DNA of 33,692 bases from Paenibacillus barengoltzii NBRC 101215 (GTDB lineage Bacteria; Bacillota; Bacilli; Paenibacillales; Paenibacillaceae), in contig NZ_BILV01000067.1 of the NCBI RefSeq assembly GCF_004000745.1, positions 1 to 33,692 on the forward strand, written 5' to 3'. The notes beneath the pieces were generated by a model. It did no database searches. It was not told where the DNA came from and saw only the letters and a program-made list of their open reading frames with translations. This document shows, in pieces, positions 26,709-33,692 of the stretch; the stretch's first letter is position 1, and each line of letters opens with the position of its first letter. The position numbers and the translations under genes were made by a program.

Positions 26709-26949
26709 TTAAAATGTTGGCTTTTCAGCACCGAAGCTTATGCTTCCGACGTGCTTTTTTTCAAAACGCTTTAGTTGGACGAAACTAGGGACGTAAGTAG
26801 CGCAGGCGTACTTAGGGAGTACGTGAGCAACTCCAATGTTTCCGTAGGAAACATACTTCGAAAGCATATGCTTAGCCCGGCCTACGTTCAAGATTCGACG
26901 TCGCCCCCTCCTCCTGCTGATACATCGTGATCAAAAGCCGACTTTTTAA
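26709..26949 (+). repeat. Dispersed repeat, copy B (241 bases, between yaaR and darA)
   Basis: Homologous to 18483-18647 read on the opposite strand. Shared blocks run GGA(C/T)GAA(A/G)CTAGGGAC, GTAGCGCAG.CGTAC, GGGAGTACGTGAGCAAC, GCCCGGC, TTCAAGATTCGA and CGTGATCAAAAG. The ends form an imperfect inverted repeat (TTAAAATGTTGGCTTTT against the complement of AAAAGCCGACTTTTTAA). Relative to copy A it carries two extra insertions of about 40 bases, each with its own small palindromes. Copy B is transcribed antisense relative to copy A if read through from darA. Confidence 0.85.
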
Positions 26950-26960
26950 TTACCACTATA

Positions 26961-27308
<348 letters not shown>

Positions 27309-27342
27309 TTATAAAAATGTACCATACTAACCTATTTGACAC

Positions 27343-27993
27343 CTAGGCTAGGATCTCCTTTATTGCCGCATAAAGATGCCCGCGGATCTCCGCTGCAACC
27401 TCTTCTTGACTGCGAGAAGCATCTATCGTTTTGATCCGATCCGGATACATCCCGGCGAGGATGTGGTATCCTTCCCGAACCTTTTGATGAAAATGCAGGC
27501 TTTCCATATCCAGTCGGTTCACTTCACGTCCGGCACCTGCAGCGATCCGGGCCAACCCCACTTCCGGCTCAATGTCGAGATAGAAAGTGAGATCCGGAAA
27601 CCTTCCCTTAGTGGCAAAAAGATTAATCTTCAGCACTTCCTCGATCCCGAGCCCACGAGCATGCCCCTGATAGGCCAGGCTGCTATCTATAAAGCGATCG
27701 CAGAGAACTGTAATTCCACGCTCCAGGGAGGGCTCCACCTTCTCCGCCAGATGCTGTCGCCTTGATGCGGCGTATAACAGTGCCTCGGTCCGCGCATCCA
27801 TCGCCGTGTGCTGCGGATTTAAGATCACCTCACGGATCTTCTCCGCAATTTCGATGCCGCCAGGTTCCCTCGTAGAAATAAAGTCCACACCTTGTTCCTT
27901 AAGCAACTGTTCCATTTCCCGCATGACCGTCGTTTTGCCGGAGCCATCCCCCCCTTCAAGCGTAATAAATAATCCCTTGGCTTGATGGTTCAT
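27343..27993 (-). CDS. tmk: Thymidylate kinase
   Basis: The protein has 216 residues. The P-loop FITLEGGDGSGKTTV is followed by STREPGG, the DRF motif in TVLCDRFIDSSLAYQGHARG and TFYLDIEPEVGLAR. It phosphorylates dTMP to dTDP. The gene lies between yaaO and darA as in B. subtilis. Confidence 0.98.
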   Translation of the reverse strand: MNHQAKGLFITLEGGDGSGKTTVMREMEQLLKEQGVDFISTREPGGIEIAEKIREVILNPQHTAMDARTEALLYAASRRQHLAEKVEPSLERGITVLCDRFIDSSLAYQGHARGLGIEEVLKINLFATKGRFPDLTFYLDIEPEVGLARIAAGAGREVNRLDMESLHFHQKVREGYHILAGMYPDRIKTIDASRSQEEVAAEIRGHLYAAIKEILA

Positions 27994-28048
27994 CTAGTTC
28001 GTTCCCTGCTTTCTTCTCCAAAAATCATGTACAAGTATATGCTTAGGT

Positions 28049-29587
28049 TTACCCTTTCTTGACTTGAATCGTATGCAACCGCGGGTCGGCCGGCCCCTGA
28101 CACTTGGCTCCTGAATCCCTCAGCAGCCGCAGCCGTTGCCTTACCGTTTCGGTAATGATCTCCCCGGGGTAGAGCAGCGGGATGCCCGGAGGATACGGAA
28201 TGATCATTTCCGCCGCTTGCCGACCGAGACTTTCCTCAACAGGGATCGCTTCGATCTCCCCTGGAATCAGCGGCGTAAGGCTAAACGGTACAGGCTCAGA
28301 CACCTCCGACAAATGCCCTCCGTGAACTGAATTGTTCCACGTGGAAAGTTCATTGGCCGAACCTGTTGGGGAAACGATACCCCCTCTCACCGTTTTCCCC
28401 AGTGAATCGGCTTCGGCATTAGCGATGTGATCCAGCGCTTGCAGCAGCCGATCGGCATCTTCCATCGTTGTTCCTGGACCTAGCGCCAGGACCACAAAGC
28501 GGTCATCGCTCATCTCCGGCACGCAGCCTTCGGCTTCGAGCCGCTCTTGCAGTTCATACCCGGAGAGGGCTGCGGATGCATCGAATATCACAAGCTTCAA
28601 AGGATCTTGGATAGTATATGCAGCAGCCTCTCCGCTGGCGCCCGGCGGTTCCACAACGCCGAAGCGCGATTGCTTGGCCAGGCCGCGCCGCAGATGCGCG
28701 GCCGCGGCGAGCCCGCCCTCGAAGAAGGCGGGGCCCTGTGCCCCCAGCAGGCTTCGGCTCAGATCGAGCGAAGCCATGATGGGGTACGACGGGCTGGAGC
28801 TCTGCAGCATCGCCAGCCGCTGGCGCAGCAGCGTGCGGTCGAGCAGCCCGCCCTGCACGTGCAGCATCGCGCCCATCGTGAGCGCGGTCAGCATCTTGTG
28901 CGTCGACTGCACGACGCCATCGGCCCCCGCGGCCAGCGCGCTCTCCGGCAGCGCCGGGTGCTGGCCGAAATGGGCGCCATGCGCCTCATCGACGAGCAGC
29001 GGCACCCCGTGCGCGTGGCACAGCTCCGCCAGCGGCTGCAATGACGCCCCCATCCCATAGTAGCTCGGGTGCGTGAGCAGCACCCCCTTCGCGCCGGGAT
29101 ACCGGCGCAGGGCTTCACGCACCGTTGCTTCGCTCGGGATGGTAGCCAGGCCGCTGCCCGCATCCAGCTGCGGCGCCAAAAATACCGCGTGCGCGCCCGC
29201 CAGCATTAATCCGTGAATGACGGATTTATGCACGTTCCGCTGCACGAGCAGCACATCCCCTGGAGCGGTACACACGCTCAGGATCAAGGCCAGGTTGCCG
29301 GCCGTACTGCCGCCAACCAGAAAAAACGTCTCCTCCGCCCCAAACTGGGCGGCGGCCAGCTGCTGTGCCTCGCGGATGACGCCCTCGGGATGATGGAGAT
29401 CATCCGTCCCGTTAATTTCCGTCACGTCGATTTCCATCACGCGGGCCAATTCCTCAATCCCCTTCGCATGACCGCGCAAAGCCTGTCCATTTTTATGCCC
29501 CGGGACATGAAAGGAAGCATCCTTTTTCACCTGATACTGCCGCAAAACCTCAACCAAAGGGGCCCTTCCGTAATGTTCCTCTGCCAT
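28049..29587 (-). CDS. PLP-dependent Orn/Lys/Arg decarboxylase family protein (YaaO)
   Basis: The start is the ATG at 29587 behind GGAAGGA, giving 512 residues. Motifs are SFHVPGHKNG, DVTEINGTDDLHHPEG, FFLVGGSTAGNLALIL, the cofactor Asp in LLVDEAHGAHFG (about 200) and the Schiff-base Lys in QSTHKMLTALT (about 231). The C-terminal domain is the shorter type of the YaaO/SpeA-like enzymes. The substrate (Lys, Arg or Orn) cannot be read from the sequence. Its middle part (about 28650-29350) is clearly richer in G+C than its neighbours. The ATG 16 codons upstream has no ribosome binding site. Confidence 0.92.
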   Translation of the reverse strand: MAEEHYGRAPLVEVLRQYQVKKDASFHVPGHKNGQALRGHAKGIEELARVMEIDVTEINGTDDLHHPEGVIREAQQLAAAQFGAEETFFLVGGSTAGNLALILSVCTAPGDVLLVQRNVHKSVIHGLMLAGAHAVFLAPQLDAGSGLATIPSEATVREALRRYPGAKGVLLTHPSYYGMGASLQPLAELCHAHGVPLLVDEAHGAHFGQHPALPESALAAGADGVVQSTHKMLTALTMGAMLHVQGGLLDRTLLRQRLAMLQSSSPSYPIMASLDLSRSLLGAQGPAFFEGGLAAAAHLRRGLAKQSRFGVVEPPGASGEAAAYTIQDPLKLVIFDASAALSGYELQERLEAEGCVPEMSDDRFVVLALGPGTTMEDADRLLQALDHIANAEADSLGKTVRGGIVSPTGSANELSTWNNSVHGGHLSEVSEPVPFSLTPLIPGEIEAIPVEESLGRQAAEMIIPYPPGIPLLYPGEIITETVRQRLRLLRDSGAKCQGPADPRLHTIQVKKG

Positions 29588-29681
29588 TTCGATTCCTTCC
29601 AACACTGGGTTAACCTGATCTTTATGTGATTGCATTCATTGCTTCATTTCATTTTACCGTTAGTTCACCCACTAGAGCAAT

Positions 29682-29721
29682 ATAAAAGGACCCGCTCCCC
29701 AAAATGAACAGGTCCTTTTAT
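29682..29721 (-). terminator. Rho-independent terminator after gin (possibly bidirectional)
   Basis: AAAAGGACC pairs with GGTCCTTTT around an 18-base loop, so A and T runs flank it on both sides. It lies between gin and yaaO, just after the gin stop. Confidence 0.85.
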
Positions 29722-29730
29722 CCGGCAGTG

Positions 29731-29916
29731 TTATGCATTTTTTTGCACCCAGATCTGCTTCATTTGATGAACAAAGAAGTGGTATTTCTCCTCCTGCACG
29801 TCGGTGCGCACCATTTCAGCCTCGCAAGCATCGCAGATAAATTCAGAAACGATATGAATCCCCTCCGTCTTCGGCTCTCCACATATAATGCAGGTGCTAA
29901 CGCGCGACTCATCCAT
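29731..29916 (-). CDS. gin: Anti-sigma-G factor Gin (CsfB)
   Basis: The protein has 61 residues from the ATG at 29916, 8 bases after AAGGTGG. It carries two CxxC pairs (C9/C12 and C28/C31), as in STCIICGEP and FICDACEAE, followed by a helical tail (YHFFVHQMKQIW). In B. subtilis, Gin is made early under sigma-F and blocks sigma-G, and later sigma-E in the mother cell. It lies next to yaaO as in B. subtilis. A sigma-F-like promoter lies upstream. Confidence 0.9.
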   Translation of the reverse strand: MDESRVSTCIICGEPKTEGIHIVSEFICDACEAEMVRTDVQEEKYHFFVHQMKQIWVQKNA

Positions 29917-29944
29917 GTCCGATCCCACCTTGTTTTTTTTACTA

Positions 29945-29975
29945 TCAGTATGACACAGATTCTACTATTTTAAAC
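29945..29975 (-). promoter_or_regulatory. Candidate sigma-F promoter for gin
   Basis: Minus strand: GTTTA (29975-29971), 16 bases, GTCATACTGA (29954-29945). The -35 fits GYWTA; the -10 resembles the GG-CATACT core used by sigma-F and sigma-G. Confidence 0.42.
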
Positions 29976-30131
29976 CTTTTCATAGTTCGCTTCCTACTTT
30001 ATCTTATGCCGACAACCAGAGCCCCGTGTTTGTACGCGCCGTCTTAATTATTCTTGGATTCTTCCGATATATTAAGAAGAGCTAGTCCGCGATGTGCGGA
30101 GTTGATGAAAAATGGGAGGAGGAGCAAACGC

Positions 30132-30659
30132 TTGAAGTCCGCTGAAACCGAAAGCCAAGCGACCTTTTATCACTACACCTTGCTCAAAAAGAAGGTTTTA
30201 CCGAAGTCGCTCATCTATAGCTTAGGCATACTCCCCGTCATATGGCTGGCAGCCGAGACGATATTCATATCCTGGACCAGTATCTTCTTCTTCCTATTAG
30301 CCCTACCGGTCATCTTATGGATCCAATATGTCATTTCCCGCTCCGTACTGATGATCGTCAGCCACTCCTATCGCAAGCGCTGGCGGTTTTCCCGACATAT
30401 GCCATGGATTGGTTATTCACCTGATCAATACGTCTCTTATCCCGACTATCGCCGAGTCCATCTTCATTCCGCTTGGATCGGTTGCTGTATTATCGTGATT
30501 CTCATCCCTTGGTCGCCGGTCTCCTTTGTGCTCTCTTTAGTGTTCTGGCACCTCTGGCTGATGATCCCGCGATCGATCGTGCTTGCTACCCTTCGTGGAC
30601 AACGTAAAGACGGGATGATCAAGATCACTGGCCTCGAAATTGCTTACTATAGGCAATAA
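30132..30659 (+). CDS. Uncharacterised small integral membrane protein
   Basis: I do not recognise the family. A TTG start at 30132 lies 8 bases after GGGAGGAGGAG and gives 175 residues; an in-frame ATG 26 codons upstream has no good ribosome binding site. The sequence has a short charged N-terminus, two hydrophobic segments at about 28-70 (SLIYSLGILPVIWLAAETIF and the following FFFLLALPVILWIQYV), a basic, Arg/Tyr/Trp-rich loop (SHSYRKRWRFSRHMPWIGYS), and two more at about 112-155. The C-terminus is basic. Four membrane segments are therefore likely. It stands alone, convergent with a lipoprotein gene. Confidence 0.7.
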   Translation: MKSAETESQATFYHYTLLKKKVLPKSLIYSLGILPVIWLAAETIFISWTSIFFFLLALPVILWIQYVISRSVLMIVSHSYRKRWRFSRHMPWIGYSPDQYVSYPDYRRVHLHSAWIGCCIIVILIPWSPVSFVLSLVFWHLWLMIPRSIVLATLRGQRKDGMIKITGLEIAYYRQ

Positions 30660-30681
30660 TTATGTTCATATACTCGATGTG

Positions 30682-30730
30682 AAAAAAGCCTGCTCCCTGC
30701 ACAAATGCAGAGATCAGGCCTTTTATTTTC
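30682..30730. terminator. Bidirectional terminator between convergent genes
   Basis: AAAAAGCCTG pairs with CAGGCCTTTT, with an inner GCA/TGC pairing. A T run on the plus strand and a T run on the minus strand let it serve both the membrane protein and the lipoprotein. Confidence 0.88.
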
Positions 30731-30799
30731 TTTAGCACATTCCATTACCGGGCTTGTCCGGTAGAGGGGCAGTTGCCTTTTCATATCCGAATTCTGATG

Positions 30800-31231
30800 C
30801 TATGGGCTGCTGCTTTCCAACCCTTGAATGACGGTTTTCGATTCTTTTTTCGGGACTAATACAGTAAAAGAGTTATCATGAAGCGTCAATTGAACAATTT
30901 GCTTCCCCTTCTCGTACACCCGAGTTGAACCAGTACTTTCCTCTTTCTTCTCCTTCCATCCCCACTCCTCGATTACCTTCTGATAGGCCTCAGGGATCTC
31001 ACTGCTTTCCTTAAGTCCGGTTAGTCTATAATTAACATAGTCCATCTTCGAATTATTAAGAGCCGTATCCGTTTGGTTGGCCTCTTTAGGAACAGGGAAA
31101 TTCTTCTCAACCGTTGCTCCTACATAATCTGTCCACGAAGGCTCGGAAGACGCACAGCCTGCGATGACTACCATCATCATCAAGACTCCCCACATGAAGC
31201 ATAAGGAAATTCTAACTCCTCTTCGCTGCAT
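30800..31231 (-). CDS. Uncharacterised lipoprotein
   Basis: The protein has 143 residues from an ATG behind AAGGAGG. A basic N-terminus is followed by a hydrophobic stretch and the lipobox VIAG-C (Cys26), so it should be anchored to the outer membrane face of the cell. The mature part has no domain that I recognise: a short, soluble, mixed alpha/beta sequence (SWTDYVGATVEKNFPVPKEA, GSTRVYEKGKQIVQLTLHDN). It lies convergent to the membrane protein and divergent from the amidase. Confidence 0.8.
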   Translation of the reverse strand: MQRRGVRISLCFMWGVLMMMVVIAGCASSEPSWTDYVGATVEKNFPVPKEANQTDTALNNSKMDYVNYRLTGLKESSEIPEAYQKVIEEWGWKEKKEESTGSTRVYEKGKQIVQLTLHDNSFTVLVPKKESKTVIQGLESSSP

Positions 31232-31573
31232 GATCCATTCCTCCTTACCCTGCCTATATACTGAAAAATACTTCCTGTTGTCATTCTGATATAGATTCCG
31301 GATAGGCTAAATGCCCTAGATGCTAATTTACCAATCTAATTATAACGGGTGACGTCCCCCTGTCGGTAACAAAAAGGTTACATTCCATTTGGTAGAAACT
31401 GAAAATAATACAGTTAATTTTCTGAAAAGGGTAATGAATGCGTTATGTTCACGTTAGGTTATATAACATTTTAGATATATTTATGATATTTTTTAATGGG
31501 AGAAAACCTAAGTAATCCTTTGATTTATTGTGATATCCCTTGATGTATACGTTTTATTAGATAGTTCTCATCT

Positions 31574-31603
31574 TTGTCAATATATCTAACATGAATTTAT
31601 GAT
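31574..31603 (+). promoter_or_regulatory. Candidate sigma-A promoter for the amidase gene
   Basis: TTGTCA (31574-31579), 18 bases, TATGAT (31598-31603), about 45 bases before the start codon. The whole gap 31232-31573 is A/T-rich, with only a minor GTAAC/GTTAC inverted repeat at about 31366-31381; I see nothing else in it. Confidence 0.5.
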
Positions 31604-31645
31604 GGTTCACATAAACTTTAAATTTTGACTTGGAGGGGAAATCTT

Positions 31646-33559
31646 ATGAATCTTTATCGACGAGGCCTGAAACTAGGAAGCGCCGTCCTACTAACCTCTG
31701 TCTTGGTCACAGGGCTTGGAATCGGACAGCTTCCACAAGCCCAAGCCGCTTCAGGTACAGCCAAGGTTACAGCAAGCCAAACCTTTATCACCGGCGACCA
31801 ATTTTACCAAGCGATGAAACAGGCGGCAACCGAGGCGGGAGGCTCCTTCACGATGCCGGAGGTCTCCAGTAACCGTGTGCTCCGCAGCCAAGCGGCTGTA
31901 CTGCTTCAGCAATGGCTGGGGCTCGAGGATGCCGCTGAATCCTTCAGCGATGTTCCAGACCAAGCTGCTTACGCGGGAGCTGTTGGAGCCGTGAAGAAGG
32001 CCGGGCTTATGAAAGGCTATTCGGATACCTCTTTCCTGCCTGGCGCCCCTCTCACTGCCGACGATCTCGAGCGACTGCACGACCGTGTTGTCAGTTACCT
32101 AGCTCCTTTTATCCTTCCGGAAGCCACGATTTCTAAACTTCAGCTGGCTATGGAACAAGGCAAGATCACTTCTAAACAACTCGTACAAATGTATCTCGAT
32201 CGAATCGATAAATATGATGATCAAGGGATTTCCCTGCAAGCTGTCCTTTCAGTTAATCCTGACGCACTCAGCATCGCCGAAGCGTTGGACCAAGAGCGCG
32301 CTGAAAAGGGACCTAGAGGACCACTGCACGGCATTCCGATCCTTGTCAAAGACAACTTTGACACCGCCGATATGCCGACGACCGCAGGCTGTCTTTGCTT
32401 GAAGGAGTCGATCCCTCCGCAAGATGCAGATCAAATTGCCAAGCTCAAAGAAGCCGGCGCGATCATCCTAGGCAAAACGAATCTTCATGAGTTTGCTTTT
32501 GGCATTACCACATCAAGCTCGTTAGGCGGCCAAACGAAAAATCCATATGCCCTTGACCATTATCCCGGCGGCTCCAGTGGTGGTACCGGAGCAGCAATTG
32601 CCGCCAACTTTGCCGCTGCCGGCCTGGGCACGGATACTGGAGGTTCCATCCGTATCCCGTCCAGCTTCAACAGCTTGGTTGGGATCCGCCCAACGATTGG
32701 CTTATCCAGCCGTGATGGAATTATCCCACTCGCTTTGACGCAAGACGTAGGAGGCCCAATCGCCCGAACAGTCGAGGATGCAGCGATCCTGCTCGACGCC
32801 ACAGTTGGTTATGATCCAGACGATGTCGCCACCGCCTACAGCGTAGGCCGTATTCCTGCGAGCTACACCGACTTCCTTGACGTCAATGGCTTGAAAGGCG
32901 CGCGGATTGGCGTAGCCACGGAACTCTTCCAGGAGAACAACGATCAAGAAAAAGCTGTCACCGAAGTCGTGTCCAACGCGGTGAAAGAATTAGAAGCCCT
33001 TGGCGCAACCGTCGTGAATATTAAGATTCCAAATCTTGAGGAGATTATGAAATATCCAAGCTTAAGCGGCTACGAGTTCAAGTTCCAATTAAACGATTAC
33101 CTCGAGGAACTCGGTGATAAAGCCCCTTACCACAGCCTGGCTGAAATCATCGCCTCTGGAGAGTACGATAAATCTCAAGAGCAATCGATGAAGGCTCGCG
33201 AGGCCCGAGAAACGCTGGACACTCAAGAATACAAAGACATTGTACTGAAACGCACCAGCCTTACCCGAGACTCCCTACTGAAGGTGATGGCCGACTATAA
33301 ACTCGACGCGATTGTGTACCCAACCAGCACCCAACCACCAGCATTGATTGGTGAGGGCCAATCGTCCGGTAACAATAATCGCTTGAGCCCATTCTCGGGA
33401 TTCCCTGCCATTACGGTCCCTGCCGGATTTACCAAAGACGGTCTCCCCGTTGGCATCGAGTTCCTGGGTCGCGCCTTCGATGAAGGCACACTCATCAAAC
33501 TAGCTTATAGCTACGAACAAGGCACTCATCACCGTCACGCCCCTGCACTCACGCCATAA
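31646..33559 (+). CDS. Exported amidase-signature hydrolase with an N-terminal SLH-like segment
   Basis: The start is the ATG at 31646 behind TTGGAGGGG, giving 637 residues. A Sec signal peptide covers 1-35 (hydrophobic AVLLTSVLVTGLGIG, cleavage near AQA-ASG). Residues about 45-150 hold one SLH-like repeat (FSDVPDQAAYAGAVGAVKKA, then GLMKGYSDTSFLPG). The amidase-signature domain spans about 165-635 with the full Ser-cisSer-Lys triad: Lys235 (ILVKDNFD), Ser311 (PGGSSGGTGAA) and Ser334 (TGGSIRIPSS). It belongs to the GatA/peptide-amidase fold; the substrate is not known. Single SLH repeats bind the wall weakly, so surface retention is uncertain. A hairpin follows the gene. Confidence 0.92.
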   Translation: MNLYRRGLKLGSAVLLTSVLVTGLGIGQLPQAQAASGTAKVTASQTFITGDQFYQAMKQAATEAGGSFTMPEVSSNRVLRSQAAVLLQQWLGLEDAAESFSDVPDQAAYAGAVGAVKKAGLMKGYSDTSFLPGAPLTADDLERLHDRVVSYLAPFILPEATISKLQLAMEQGKITSKQLVQMYLDRIDKYDDQGISLQAVLSVNPDALSIAEALDQERAEKGPRGPLHGIPILVKDNFDTADMPTTAGCLCLKESIPPQDADQIAKLKEAGAIILGKTNLHEFAFGITTSSSLGGQTKNPYALDHYPGGSSGGTGAAIAANFAAAGLGTDTGGSIRIPSSFNSLVGIRPTIGLSSRDGIIPLALTQDVGGPIARTVEDAAILLDATVGYDPDDVATAYSVGRIPASYTDFLDVNGLKGARIGVATELFQENNDQEKAVTEVVSNAVKELEALGATVVNIKIPNLEEIMKYPSLSGYEFKFQLNDYLEELGDKAPYHSLAEIIASGEYDKSQEQSMKAREARETLDTQEYKDIVLKRTSLTRDSLLKVMADYKLDAIVYPTSTQPPALIGEGQSSGNNNRLSPFSGFPAITVPAGFTKDGLPVGIEFLGRAFDEGTLIKLAYSYEQGTHHRHAPALTP

Positions 33560-33584
33560 TTCTGTTATATGAGATTACTTTGGA

Positions 33585-33611
33585 GAGCACTACCGGATAT
33601 CGGTAGTGCTC
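33585..33611 (+). terminator. Hairpin after the amidase gene
   Basis: GAGCACTACCG, 5-base loop, CGGTAGTGCTC: a perfect 11-base-pair stem, 25 bases after the stop. Only a weak T-rich stretch follows. From 33612 to the window end I see no feature. Confidence 0.7.
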
Positions 33612-33692
33612 CTATGTGTTTGTAGCAACGTTCTATCGGGCTTCAACACTTCCGCCACTCCTGATTCCTGCAAAAATACAGTTATTTGGGGA

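Noticed and set aside
26709..26891. 60-residue minus-strand frame
   Set aside because: Lies wholly inside the dispersed repeat and is not kept in the other copy.

Overview
The window is a contiguous chromosomal stretch from an endospore-forming, low-GC-lineage Gram-positive bacterium, most likely Paenibacillus or a close relative. The basis is gene order: read on the minus strand it follows the Bacillus subtilis origin-proximal block gin/csfB - yaaO - tmk - yaaQ(darA) - yaaR - holB - yaaT - yabA - yabB - rsmI - abrB - tatD - yabE - rnmV - rsmA - yabG - veg - sspF - ispE - purR - spoVG - glmU - prs - pth - fin - mfd - spoVT - yabM. Sporulation genes (spoVT, fin, gin, sspF, yabG, spoVG) make a spore former certain; the genus is an inference. 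Genes that sit in this block in B. subtilis but are absent here are metS, yazA, yabJ and ctc. Additions are a PrsA-type foldase between mfd and spoVT and an HD-domain phosphohydrolase in the place of metS.

Layout. 1-1377: 3'-truncated MOP-family flippase. 1582-8104: spoVT, prsA-like, mfd, fin, pth. 8105-8768: a 660-base gene-free stretch filled with inverted repeats. 8769-13667: prs, glmU, spoVG, purR, ispE. 13856-17104: sspF, veg, yabG, rsmA, rnmV. 17253-19135: yabE with a long leader that holds a c-di-AMP (ydaO-type) riboswitch, its terminator and one copy of a dispersed repeat. 19252-21331: tatD and the HD protein, divergent from abrB (21636-21890, plus strand); several Spo0A-box-like heptamers lie between them. 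22041-29916: rsmI, trmN, yabA, ricT, holB, yaaR, (second repeat copy), darA, tmk, yaaO, gin. 30132-33559: a less conserved end with a small membrane protein, a lipoprotein and an exported amidase with an SLH-like segment.

How it fits together. The region mixes housekeeping genes (transcription-coupled repair, PRPP and UDP-GlcNAc synthesis, peptidyl-tRNA recycling, rRNA maturation, clamp loading, dTMP kinase) with regulators of the transition to sporulation (AbrB, SpoVG, YabA, RicT) and of forespore sigma-factor timing (Fin against sigma-F, Gin against sigma-G, SpoVT). Promoter motifs can be read for several of these: a sigma-H promoter before spoVG, tandem near-consensus sigma-A promoters before veg, sigma-F/G-like sites before sspF, spoVT, gin and fin, and a sigma-A promoter followed by tandem 0A boxes before abrB. 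c-di-AMP appears twice, as the riboswitch ahead of yabE and as the receptor DarA. I see no rRNA, tRNA, CRISPR array, transposase or prophage gene. The least explained material is non-coding: the palindromic pth-prs gap and the two-copy dispersed repeat.
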